Assembly (NCBI GenBank): GCA_009779995.1
Contig: WRDW01000016.1
Location: forward strand, 1 to 39,925
Reading direction: 5' to 3'
Origin: Oscillospiraceae bacterium
GTDB taxonomy: Bacteria > Bacillota > Clostridia > Oscillospirales > Acutalibacteraceae
DNA: 39,925 nucleotides
Each line of letters opens with the position of its first letter. Position 1 is the first letter of the stretch. The notes under the pieces are model-generated. The model was not told the origin of the DNA. It worked only from the letters and a program-made list of their open reading frames with translations, and did no database searches. Of the stretch, positions 7,718 to 15,662 are shown piece by piece. Position numbers and translations under genes: made by a program.

Positions 7718-8659
7718 CTAAGTGCCTCCCAGCATTTCCAGCACGGCCTCCCGGTAGATGCTTTTTGCGGTTGCATAATTTTCAGGCGCGCTGCGAATGA
7801 AGTTTTCCATCATGATGCCGCAGTTGACCTCCAGCACCTTCATCCCCTCCGGCGTGTCCACGATGTCTACCGAGGCGAAATCGATTGACAGGGCCCCCGC
7901 CGCCCTTGCCGCCAAATCGGACAGCGCCGACAGCAGCGCGCCGCTTTCTACGATTTCGGGGCTGGCGCCCTGGCCGAGATTGGATTTCCAATTGAGATTT
8001 CGTATCGCGCCGCTTTCAAGCACCTTATCGAGCGCCGCGTCGTCGAGCTCAACGCTGATGAGCGTTTGGGCGTCTCTCATGAAATTCAGCAGCAGTTCCC
8101 GGATACTTGATTCGCCATCGCCTACCACATAGGGAACATGCTTCGCGTAGGCAAGCTTCGCCGCGCCCTTGAGAACGACGACCCTGTACTCTTTCAGGAT
8201 TTCGCAATACGGGCTGACGGCCAAATTTTGATGCTGGCTGAATATCCTGTGTACGGCCTTCTCCAGCTGTGCCCGGTCCTTCACGAGGCAGACCGCGTTG
8301 CCCCCGGTGCCCTCATTGGCCTTGCACACCAGCGCGCCATGCTCTTCCAGCAGTTGTACAATACGCGCCCAGTTTCCGTTCTCTCCCACATATTGCATGT
8401 GCAGGGGAGTCATAAAAAAGTGATGCTCTACCGCCGGTATGCCGGTATAGGCAAGGATTTCGCTCGCGGCGCTCTTGTCGTCGCATATCCTTGCGCAGGC
8501 GGCGTTGTTGACGCCGAAATTATAGCCGAACAGAAAGGCAAGCCTATCGCCCTTTTGCAGGCGAAGAATCCAGTCATGCGAAAACGAGGCAAGGTCAATT
8601 GCCTCGTCGGAACATATTTCCTTTAGTATTCGCACAAGGGCTCTCTCTGCGTTTTTCAT
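7718..8659 (-). CDS. ATP-grasp ligase
   Basis: A 313-residue protein; AGGAG lies nine bases before ATG 8659. It has the ATP-grasp pattern: a LVCKANEGTGGNAVCLV nucleotide-binding segment near residues 110-127, EYRVVVLKGAAKLAYAK near 160-176, and a C-terminal metal-binding segment FASVDIVDTPEGMKVLEVNCG near 265-285 with the expected Asp and Glu-Val-Asn. Relatives include RimK, glutathione synthetase and the N-terminal half of cyanophycin synthetase. These enzymes join a carboxylate to an amine through an acylphosphate. It is followed after one base by the Mur-ligase-type gene, so the pair resembles a split version of the ATP-grasp plus Mur-ligase architecture of cyanophycin synthetase. Substrate unknown. 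Confidence 0.8.
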   Translation of the reverse strand: MKNAERALVRILKEICSDEAIDLASFSHDWILRLQKGDRLAFLFGYNFGVNNAACARICDDKSAASEILAYTGIPAVEHHFFMTPLHMQYVGENGNWARIVQLLEEHGALVCKANEGTGGNAVCLVKDRAQLEKAVHRIFSQHQNLAVSPYCEILKEYRVVVLKGAAKLAYAKHVPYVVGDGESSIRELLLNFMRDAQTLISVELDDAALDKVLESGAIRNLNWKSNLGQGASPEIVESGALLSALSDLAARAAGALSIDFASVDIVDTPEGMKVLEVNCGIMMENFIRSAPENYATAKSIYREAVLEMLGGT

Positions 8660-8691
8660 GCGGGGGTCTCCTGCGCCGGATATGCGCCGGC

Positions 8692-9297
8692 TTACGCCAG
8701 CAAAATCAGCTTGATCTGATCCAGCTTCTCTTTTGAGTTGGCAATACCCGCCTTGGCCTGCACATATAGGGCGAAGACCAGCTGCTGCAAGTCCTCGGCG
8801 GTCAGCGTGCCGCTGGCGGGCGGCAGCTGCGGGCCGAGCTCAGGCTGAGAATCTTCATCCGAGAGCTCGTCTTCCCCGGAGACCTCCTCCGGCGCCTCCT
8901 CCGGCTCGGGCTTTTCGCGGCGCGTGTATTTGCGCTTGGCGGGGCCTTCCTCGGACAGCTCAAGCTCCGCGGCGAGCTTCCGATAGCCGTGCCTCAGCAG
9001 CAGATCGCGGATGAGCGCATCGGTGCATTCGCCGGGCTCGTCCGCTTCGCCGGTGAGGTACAGCGGGTTGATGTTCAGCGCCTGCGCGAAAGCGACCACA
9101 ATCTTGGCCGACATGTTCCCGACTTCCATCGTCCTGTAAATAGGCTGTGCCGTGATGTCCGCCAATTTCCGAATCGCCTGCTTCTGCTTGATCCGCAGGC
9201 TCTGCCAGAGTTCGGTGACGCGCTGCTTTGTTTTTTCCGCGTCAATGCTGATGTTGGTGCGCTTGAGCTGCTGCAGTTGGGCTGTTGTAATAGACAT
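8692..9297 (-). CDS. HTH-domain protein with acidic linker
   Basis: A 201-residue protein starting at ATG 9297 after GAGGGAAG. Residues 20-75 look like an XRE-type helix-turn-helix (KQKQAIRKLADITAQPIYRT, then SAKIVVAFAQALNINPLYLTGE), the last part being typical of small phage-repressor-like regulators of Clostridia. Residues about 105-155 are a highly acidic, Pro/Glu/Asp-rich linker, and the last 40 residues form a helical tail (TAEDLQQLVFALYVQAK). It is the first gene of the ATP-grasp/FolC-like operon and has its own promoter, so it could regulate that operon; this is inference. Confidence 0.75.
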   Translation of the reverse strand: MSITTAQLQQLKRTNISIDAEKTKQRVTELWQSLRIKQKQAIRKLADITAQPIYRTMEVGNMSAKIVVAFAQALNINPLYLTGEADEPGECTDALIRDLLLRHGYRKLAAELELSEEGPAKRKYTRREKPEPEEAPEEVSGEDELSDEDSQPELGPQLPPASGTLTAEDLQQLVFALYVQAKAGIANSKEKLDQIKLILLA

Positions 9298-9331
9298 AAC
9301 ACGCTTCCCTCGTTCATGAATTGATAGCTCT

Positions 9332-9360
9332 ATTATACCAAAGCGCAGCGAAAAGTGCAA
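9332..9360 (-). promoter_or_regulatory. Promoter of the HTH/ATP-grasp/FolC-like operon
   Basis: Minus strand TTGCAC (9360-9355), 17 bases, TATAAT (9337-9332). The leader is about 28 bases. Confidence 0.75.
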
Positions 9361-9416
9361 GAAAAACTTTTATTTCTGTAGTTATTTCTTTTTCTATCTT
9401 TTTCTTTATTTCTTTG

Positions 9417-10652
9417 CTAGAACGGCAGGACCACTACAACGCCGCCGTACGCGAAATTGTCGTACATCCATCTGGAGTGCACCTCGGGGATTCTGATGCA
9501 GCCATGCGAGCCTGCGGCGTTGAGGCGGGCCTTGTAGTAATCGTAGCTGTTGTTGGCCTGCCGCGGTATGCGGTGGAAATAGACCCCGCCGGTGATTCGC
9601 ACACAGTCAAACACGGTCAGGTCCTCCTCCCCGAAAATTTCTTTTTCAGGGTCGTTGGTGTGCCAGGAGAGAAACAGGCTCTTCTTGCCCGGCAGGCCGT
9701 TCATATCCAGCCTGTGCGTGTATGTGCCCACGGGGGTCAGCCTGTCCTCCGTGATGCCGCCCGTCGTGCAGGTCATGAAGCGCACCAGTGTCTTGTTCCT
9801 GTAAATTGATACAGTTTGGTCCTTCTGGTTGACGACGGCGGCCCACGCCGCGTTCTGCGCCGCCGTGTTCCCGCTGGGAATGGCCGTGGGGCCGATGCGC
9901 TCCGTGTAGGACGTGCCCGCCGAGACGTAGGCTGTGCGCCCGTCGAACTCCACCTGCCAGCAGCCGTTGGTCTGCGTGGTGGATTTGAGCGCCAGCACGT
10001 CGCCGTGCTCGGCGCGCCTCGCGAGGATGTTCGTCGAGGAGCCGAGGTCCGCGCTGGTCCTCACGTTCAGGTTCCCCGAAACCTTGACCCTGACGTAGTT
10101 CGCGTATTGGCTGTAATCGGGCTGCGCCGCGAAGTAGCCGTCGGGCCGCACCTCGTCCATGTACCTGGTGCGTATATAGCCGGTTTTGCCCTCAAAAACC
10201 ACCTTGAAGTACCAAGTGTAATCGTTGTATTTGATGGTCTCCGCCTGCATGAGCTCCAGCTGCTTGCCGTTCGCCAGGCTGCCGAGGCTCGCGGCGCCGG
10301 GGTTGGCGCCGGCGCGCACCGTTTCGGCGTTCACGTAGCGGAGCACAACAAATTTGTCGATGCCCTTCAACCCGGGGGTTGTCGTCGTGGGCGCTGCGGT
10401 CGTCGTTGTGGCAGTGGTCGTCCTGGCCGTCGTAGCTGCGGTCGTTGTGGGTATTCTGGTCGTCGCGGGCGCTCGGGTTGTTGTGGGTGTCCTGGTCGTC
10501 GAAGACGCCGCCGTGGCCGTGCGCGGCCACAGGCAAAAATTCAGGCCGATGTCGGCCTGCTTGGCTGCCGTTCCGGCGAACGCATTGAAGGTCAGCCCCG
10601 CAACCAGCAGCAAAATTGCCGCCACCAGGACGATTGTTCTTTTTTTGCTCAT
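9417..10652 (-). CDS. L,D-transpeptidase with SH3-like domains
   Basis: A 411-residue exported cell-wall enzyme, starting at ATG 10652 (GGGG upstream). Residues 1-27 are a signal peptide or anchor. Residues about 45-95 are an almost pure Thr/Ala/Pro linker with TTT repeats, probably spanning the wall. Two SH3-like segments follow (DKFVVLRYVNAETVRAGAN and NYVRVKVSGNLNVRTSAD), and the C-terminal YkuD domain carries YFHRIP and the catalytic motif SHGCIRI (residues 382-388, Cys385). YkuD enzymes form 3-3 peptidoglycan cross-links or attach proteins to the wall. It has its own promoter and lies 75 bases downstream of the GtrA gene. Confidence 0.9.
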   Translation of the reverse strand: MSKKRTIVLVAAILLLVAGLTFNAFAGTAAKQADIGLNFCLWPRTATAASSTTRTPTTTRAPATTRIPTTTAATTARTTTATTTTAAPTTTTPGLKGIDKFVVLRYVNAETVRAGANPGAASLGSLANGKQLELMQAETIKYNDYTWYFKVVFEGKTGYIRTRYMDEVRPDGYFAAQPDYSQYANYVRVKVSGNLNVRTSADLGSSTNILARRAEHGDVLALKSTTQTNGCWQVEFDGRTAYVSAGTSYTERIGPTAIPSGNTAAQNAAWAAVVNQKDQTVSIYRNKTLVRFMTCTTGGITEDRLTPVGTYTHRLDMNGLPGKKSLFLSWHTNDPEKEIFGEEDLTVFDCVRITGGVYFHRIPRQANNSYDYYKARLNAAGSHGCIRIPEVHSRWMYDNFAYGGVVVVLPF

Positions 10653-10685
10653 TCGATAAACCCCTTTACAATATTTGTCATCATC

Positions 10686-10714
10686 ATTATACTCCAAATG
10701 TTGGGGCTTGTCAA
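10686..10714 (-). promoter_or_regulatory. Promoter of the L,D-transpeptidase gene
   Basis: Minus strand consensus TTGACA (10714-10709), 17 bases, TATAAT (10691-10686). It starts within 15 bases of the GtrA stop codon. Confidence 0.85.
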
Positions 10715-10727
10715 ACAAAAGTTTCCG

Positions 10728-11261
10728 TTACTTCGAGTCCTTCTCCTTGTTGCGCATGAGCAGCTTGTTCACGGGGAAGTATACAAAGAACTGGATCGCG
10801 CTGCAGGCCATGGTGGCGATGTTGCCTGCCAGCTGCTCATTGACATTGCGATTGATCAGGAGCACGTTGAGCGCAGGGGAGAGCCAGGCCGAGAAGCAGA
10901 TCAGCCCGATGGTGAACACCAGGTAGATCGTCAGGGTGATGGGGATGCTGTTGGTGCCGCCGAAGGTGGCCTTGCGGTTGACGAAGAAGGCGACGATCTG
11001 CGCCAGGATGTTCGCCGCGTTGAAGGCGATGAAGAACTTCAGCCCGCCGGCCTCCACGTCGTAGTTGAACACGAACCACTGGAAGGGCTGGCTTTTCAGC
11101 GCCTGTATCGCCGGGATGACTTGGAGCAGGTTCAGCGTCGCGAACTGCACGATCATCGCCAGCAGGCTGACAAAGATGAACTTCACGAACTGCCAGGCCG
11201 TCACCAGGAAGGAGCCCTTCTCCTCCGCCATTTGGTCGATGTCCTTGAGGTTTTTTGCCAT
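10728..11261 (-). CDS. GtrA-family membrane protein
   Basis: A 177-residue protein with AAGGAGAG before ATG 11261. Four hydrophobic segments are visible (FVKFIFVSLLAMIVQFATL, FFIAFNAANILAQIVAFFV, ITLTIYLVFTIGLICFSAWL and an IATMACSAIQFFVYFPV end), and the NRKATF motif after the second is the hallmark of GtrA proteins. GtrA proteins are thought to move lipid-linked sugars across the membrane or assist glycosyltransferases in wall and teichoic-acid decoration. The gene follows purL by 33 bases and could be read through from the purine operon, although no functional link is obvious. Confidence 0.8.
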   Translation of the reverse strand: MAKNLKDIDQMAEEKGSFLVTAWQFVKFIFVSLLAMIVQFATLNLLQVIPAIQALKSQPFQWFVFNYDVEAGGLKFFIAFNAANILAQIVAFFVNRKATFGGTNSIPITLTIYLVFTIGLICFSAWLSPALNVLLINRNVNEQLAGNIATMACSAIQFFVYFPVNKLLMRNKEKDSK

Positions 11262-11294
11262 GGGTGTTCTCTCCTTGCTTATGTTTATTTGTTA

Positions 11295-14200
11295 TTACCC
11301 ATAATACGCCACCGCCGCCCGGAACATCCCGTTGTCCGTCTCCCCCGGCACATTTTTGTAGAGCCCCGGCCCCACGCGCTCGCTGTGGCCCATTTTGCCG
11401 AAGACGCGGCCGTCGGGGGAGGTAATGCCCTCGATGGCGCACACGGAGCCGTTGGGGTTATATTGGATGTCCATGCTGGGTACGCCGTCCAGATCGACGT
11501 ATTGCGTGGCCACCTGGCCGTTTTCGATGAGTTGCTGCAAAAGGGGCTCCGGGCACACGAAGCGGCCCTCCCCATGGGAGATGGGCACAAGGTGCACGTC
11601 GCCGGGCTCGCACAGCGCCAGCCAGGGCGAGAGCACGCTCGCCACCCGGGTGCGCACCAGCTTCGATTGATGCCGCCCTATGGTGTTGAAGGTCAGGGTG
11701 GGGCAGTCGGGCGTCATTTCGCGTATCTCGCCGAAGGGCACGAGGCCCAGCTTCACCAGCGCCTGGAACCCGTTGCAGATCCCGCCGATCAATCCAATCC
11801 GCCGTTCGAGCAGGTCGGCCACGGCCTCGCTGAGCCTTGGGTTGCGTAAAAACGCCGCGATGAACTTCCCCGAGCCGTCGGGTTCGTCCCCGCCCGAGAA
11901 GCCCCCCGGCAGGAAGAGTACCTGGGCCTGCCCGAGCGCCTTCGCCGCGCGCTCCACGCTGTTGGCCAGGCCTTGGGATGTCCTGTTGTTGATTACGAGA
12001 ATCTCAGGCTGCGCGCCGGCTCTCTCGAAGGCCCGCGCGGTGTCGTATTCGCAATTCGTCCCGGGGAACACGGGGATGAGCACTCTTGGCTTCGGTGTTC
12101 TTATGATGGGAGAGGCGTTGCTTCGCAGTTGACAAGTTGACAACTGCCAATTTTCGATTGGCAGCGACAGGTGACAGTTGTCTTTAGCTTCAGCTTTTGT
12201 GGAGAAGACGGCCTCAAGCTTGCTCTCATACAGCTCTTCCAGCTCTTCAAGAGAAATTACTTCTTCCCCGGCCCGGATTTCATACGCTTCAATTGTATGG
12301 CCAATGGGATAGCCATAGTCGTTGCCTTCGGCCATTTCCAATAAAATCGCGCCCGGCTCGGCGGGGAAGGCGTATTCCGGGGGGAAGCCCTCCGCAAAGG
12401 CGAAGCCGATTCGGTTGCCCAGCGCCATTTTGAGCAGGGCTTCGGCCACACCCCCGGCCGTGACCGCCTGCGCGGCGAGGATTTTCCCCTCTGCGGCCAT
12501 CTCGGCGACGAGCCGGAAGATTTCCATGGTCATTTCCGGCATGGGCAGGCCGTTTTCGTCCTGCGTCGGGGCGATGTAGCAGACCTTGCTCCCGGCCTGT
12601 TTGAACTCGTTCGAGATCACGCGCTTCGCCTGCGTCAGCGCCACGGCGAAGCTGACCAGGGTGGGCGGCACATCCAGCTGCTCAAAGCTGCCGGACATGG
12701 AGTCCTTCCCGCCGATGGCGGCAATCCCCAAGTCCAGCTGGGCCTGCAGGGCCCCCAGCAGGGCAGCCAGGGGCTTGCCCCAGCGTGTCGGGTCGTCTCC
12801 CATGCGCTCGAAATACTCCTGGAAGCTCAGGTAGCACTGGTCCAGGGGGCAGCCTGCCGCGGCCAGCTTGGCGACGCTCTCAATCACAGCGCAGTAGGCC
12901 CCCCGATAGGGGTCGCTTTCAGTCAAATAGGGCTCATAGCCATAGGCCATCACCGAGCAGCAGTCTGTCTCCCCTTCCAGCACGGGGATTTTCGCGGCCA
13001 TCACCTGCGCGGGCGTGCGCTGGTACTTCCCCCCGAAGGGCATGAGCACCGTCCCCGCGCCTATGGTGCTGTCGAATCTTTCGCTCAGGCCTCTGCGTGA
13101 ACACACAGCCAGGCTCCCGGCCAACGAGCGCATTCGCTCTGAAAACGAGCCTGTAGGGGCGGCATTCTTGCCGCCCGCAACGCAGGCGACATGCGCCTTT
13201 GCAGTTTTTTCAGCGCCATTTGAATTGAGGAATTCCCTCGACAAATCAACAATAACCTGGCCGTTCCACTTCATCACGAGCTGCGGGATTGCCAACACAT
13301 CCGCGACGACCGTGGCCTCCAGGTTTTCGCCGTCGGCCAGGGCGATGAAGCGCTCCACATCTTTTTCTTCCACGACAATCGCCATGCGCTCCTGGGATTC
13401 CGAAATCGCCAGCTCCGTGCCGTCCAGGCCCTCGTATTTTTTGGGAATTGCGTCCAGGTCGATGATCAGCCCGTCGCAGAGCTCGCCAATCGCTACCGAT
13501 ACGCCCCCGGCCCCGAAATCGTTGCAGCGCTTGATCATGCGCGAGGCCCCGGGGTTCCTGAACAGGCGCTGGAGCTTGCGCTCCTCGGGGGCGTTGCCCT
13601 TCTGCACCTCCGCGCCGCAGGTCTCGAGTGAGCTCGCCGTGTGGGACTTCGACGAGCCGGTGGCCCCGCCGCAGCCGTCGCGGCCCGTGCGCCCGCCCAG
13701 GAGGATCACTTTGTCGCCGGGCAGGGGAACCTCCCTGCGCACTTGGCGCTGCGGCACAGCCGCTACTACAGCGCCGAGCTCCATGCGTTTGGCCAGGTAG
13801 CCGGGATGGTATATCTCATCCACCAAGCCCGTGGCGAGACCAATCTGGTTGCCGTAGGAGGAATAACCCTGCGCCGCCGTGACGGTGAGCTTGCGCTGGG
13901 GCAGCTTGCCGGGGAGCGTCTGGCCTATGGGCGCGGTGGGGTCGGCGCAGCCGGTGACGCGCATGGCCTGGTAGACATAGCCGCGCCCCGAGAGCGGGTC
14001 GCGTATCGCGCCGCCGATGCAGGTGGCCGCTCCGCCGAAGGGCTCGATTTCCGTTGGGTGGTTGTGCGTCTCGTTCTTGAACAGGAAGAGCCAGGGCTCT
14101 GTCTTCTCATTCATTTGTACGTCCATCGTCACGGTGCAGGCGTTGATCTCCTCGCTCTCGTCCAGGCACTGCAGCTGCCCGCTGTGCTTGAGGTATCGCA

Positions 14201-15662
14201 TGGCCTGGGTGGCCAGCTCCATCAGGGTGACGGGCTTGTCCTCCCGGCCCAGCTCCTTCTTGATTTCGAGGAAGCGCTCCCAGGTTTTTTGGGCCTTCGG
14301 GTCGTCGATTTGCACTTCATTCAGGTGCGTCAGGAACGTCGTATGCCGGCAGTGGTCCGACCAGTATGTATCGATCATCCTGATTTCTGTGATTGTCGGG
14401 TCGCGCTTCTCGCTCTTGAAGTACGCCTGGCAGAACTTCAGGTCGTCCAGGTCCATCGCGAGGCCATATTCTGTCAGGAACATCGCGAGGCCGTCTTCAT
14501 TGAGATATGAAAACTTATCGAGGCTCTTCGTCGGCGCGGGCGGCTGTATTTTAAGTTGCAAAGAGGCGGGTTTTTCCGGCCTGGCGAAGCGGCACTCCAC
14601 CGGGTTGATCACGCTTTTGCGTATCGCCGCCATCTCGTCCAGTTTCACCTTGCCAGTAAGGGCATAGACCTTCGCCGTGCGCACCAGGGGCCGCGCGCCG
14701 CCCAAGACGATCTGTATGCACTGGGCGCAGCTGTCCGCCCGCTGGTCATATTGCCCGGGCAGGTACTCCACCGCGAACACGACGTCCGCCGGGGGCAGCT
14801 TTTCGTACACGACATCCGTCTGGGGCTCTGAAAACACCGTAGGAAGGCACTTTTGCAGCAACTCCTCACTGACACCCTCCACGTCGTAGCGGTTGTAGAC
14901 GGCGAGGCTCGTCAGTCCCTCTATGTGCAGCTGCGCGCGCCATTCCTGTAAAAGCGCCTGTGCTTCCAGGTCAAAGCCCTCCCGGCGCCCTGTGTAGGTG
15001 CGCTGTACCATGGATGCGTCCTCCGTCTTTGGCGCCGGCTGTTTTGGCGGCGCCTTTTTTGCGGCTGCGGGACTATCCGGCGGCTTCTGCTTGTCCGGTT
15101 TGGGCTCCGCCTGTTTTGCGGGCGGCGGCTGTGCTTTTTTGATGGCCTTGTACCTGGTTTTCGCCATCACCCGCAGCCGCGCGGCCACCCGTTCCATCGC
15201 CTCGGCGTCCAGGCTGTCCGTCTTTTGCGAGCCGAGCCAGGCGATCAGCGGCAGCAGGAAGCGGCGGTGCGCCACGTGCGTGGCCCCCTGCGCCCAGACC
15301 GCCTTGTCCACCCGCTCGTTGTAGTACACAATGACCGAATGCACGGGGAAATCGAGTTTGCCCCCGGAATTGTTCAGGCGCTCGCACAGCAGGCGGATGC
15401 GCTCCTCGTTGTGCCTGGCCTGGTTGGCCACTTCCTTCAGCTGGCTTTTCACCTCAATGACGAACAGCCCGCCGACGGTGAGCAGCAGCAGGTCGATCTC
15501 CGCCAGCGGCGCGCCCGGCCCCATGATTTTGTAGTTAAAGAAGACCCTATGCGGCCCGGGTAGGCGCATAAGCGCCATATAGACCAGGAACTCCGCGGCC
15601 AGGCCGGGGTCTGTCGCCAGGCCGTCGGCCAGGCGGGTGGCCAGGGTGTCGTTCAAAATCAT
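11295..15662 (-). CDS. purL: NERD domain fused to phosphoribosylformylglycinamidine synthase
   Basis: One uninterrupted 1455-codon frame. Residues 1-172 are a NERD (nuclease-related) domain with the PD-(D/E)XK-like pattern Glu55-x-Asp57 and Glu70-x-Lys72 (IDLLLLTVGGLFVIEVK). Residues 173-217 are a Lys/Pro/Ala linker. From Met218 the protein is a complete long-form PurL of 1238 residues: RTYTGRREGFD start, YWSDHCRHTTF motif, tandem synthetase modules, and a glutamine amidotransferase domain with FPGTNCEYD, GICNGF (Cys1296) and SHGEGRF (His1363, Glu1365). PurL makes FGAM from FGAR, glutamine and ATP. An internal ATG at 15011 with GGAGG at 15024-15020 could give PurL alone. Repeats are translated in frame near residues 827-840 and 1161-1181. 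The start overlaps the preceding NERD gene (ATGA). Confidence 0.9.
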   Translation of the reverse strand: MILNDTLATRLADGLATDPGLAAEFLVYMALMRLPGPHRVFFNYKIMGPGAPLAEIDLLLLTVGGLFVIEVKSQLKEVANQARHNEERIRLLCERLNNSGGKLDFPVHSVIVYYNERVDKAVWAQGATHVAHRRFLLPLIAWLGSQKTDSLDAEAMERVAARLRVMAKTRYKAIKKAQPPPAKQAEPKPDKQKPPDSPAAAKKAPPKQPAPKTEDASMVQRTYTGRREGFDLEAQALLQEWRAQLHIEGLTSLAVYNRYDVEGVSEELLQKCLPTVFSEPQTDVVYEKLPPADVVFAVEYLPGQYDQRADSCAQCIQIVLGGARPLVRTAKVYALTGKVKLDEMAAIRKSVINPVECRFARPEKPASLQLKIQPPAPTKSLDKFSYLNEDGLAMFLTEYGLAMDLDDLKFCQAYFKSEKRDPTITEIRMIDTYWSDHCRHTTFLTHLNEVQIDDPKAQKTWERFLEIKKELGREDKPVTLMELATQAMRYLKHSGQLQCLDESEEINACTVTMDVQMNEKTEPWLFLFKNETHNHPTEIEPFGGAATCIGGAIRDPLSGRGYVYQAMRVTGCADPTAPIGQTLPGKLPQRKLTVTAAQGYSSYGNQIGLATGLVDEIYHPGYLAKRMELGAVVAAVPQRQVRREVPLPGDKVILLGGRTGRDGCGGATGSSKSHTASSLETCGAEVQKGNAPEERKLQRLFRNPGASRMIKRCNDFGAGGVSVAIGELCDGLIIDLDAIPKKYEGLDGTELAISESQERMAIVVEEKDVERFIALADGENLEATVVADVLAIPQLVMKWNGQVIVDLSREFLNSNGAEKTAKAHVACVAGGKNAAPTGSFSERMRSLAGSLAVCSRRGLSERFDSTIGAGTVLMPFGGKYQRTPAQVMAAKIPVLEGETDCCSVMAYGYEPYLTESDPYRGAYCAVIESVAKLAAAGCPLDQCYLSFQEYFERMGDDPTRWGKPLAALLGALQAQLDLGIAAIGGKDSMSGSFEQLDVPPTLVSFAVALTQAKRVISNEFKQAGSKVCYIAPTQDENGLPMPEMTMEIFRLVAEMAAEGKILAAQAVTAGGVAEALLKMALGNRIGFAFAEGFPPEYAFPAEPGAILLEMAEGNDYGYPIGHTIEAYEIRAGEEVISLEELEELYESKLEAVFSTKAEAKDNCHLSLPIENWQLSTCQLRSNASPIIRTPKPRVLIPVFPGTNCEYDTARAFERAGAQPEILVINNRTSQGLANSVERAAKALGQAQVLFLPGGFSGGDEPDGSGKFIAAFLRNPRLSEAVADLLERRIGLIGGICNGFQALVKLGLVPFGEIREMTPDCPTLTFNTIGRHQSKLVRTRVASVLSPWLALCEPGDVHLVPISHGEGRFVCPEPLLQQLIENGQVATQYVDLDGVPSMDIQYNPNGSVCAIEGITSPDGRVFGKMGHSERVGPGLYKNVPGETDNGMFRAAVAYYG
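12126..12180 (-). repeat. AGTTGACA-type repeat inside purL
   Basis: AGTTGACA units (12127-12134, 12136-12142) are followed by a perfect hairpin, CTGCCAAT (12144-12151) and ATTGGCAG (12157-12164), and a further GACAGTTG (12174-12180). The block is translated in frame as a linker between the synthetase and amidotransferase parts of PurL. The same AGTTGACA word forms a tandem array at 25743-25781. Confidence 0.65.
13150..13180. repeat. CCTGTAGGGGCGG hairpin repeat inside purL
   Basis: CCTGTAGGGGCGGC (from 13150), a short AT-rich loop and GCCGCCCG form a hairpin. A diverged copy with the same opening and the same hairpin layout is at 24268-24296. Here it is translated in frame as a Gly/Ala/Pro-containing insert around PurL residues 827-840. 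Confidence 0.6.

Noticed and set aside
9816-11849. A very long plus-strand open frame opposite the L,D-transpeptidase, GtrA and PurL genes
   Set aside because: It lies antisense to three clear genes, is dominated by Arg, Gly and Ala from high-GC third positions, and has no binding site or motif.
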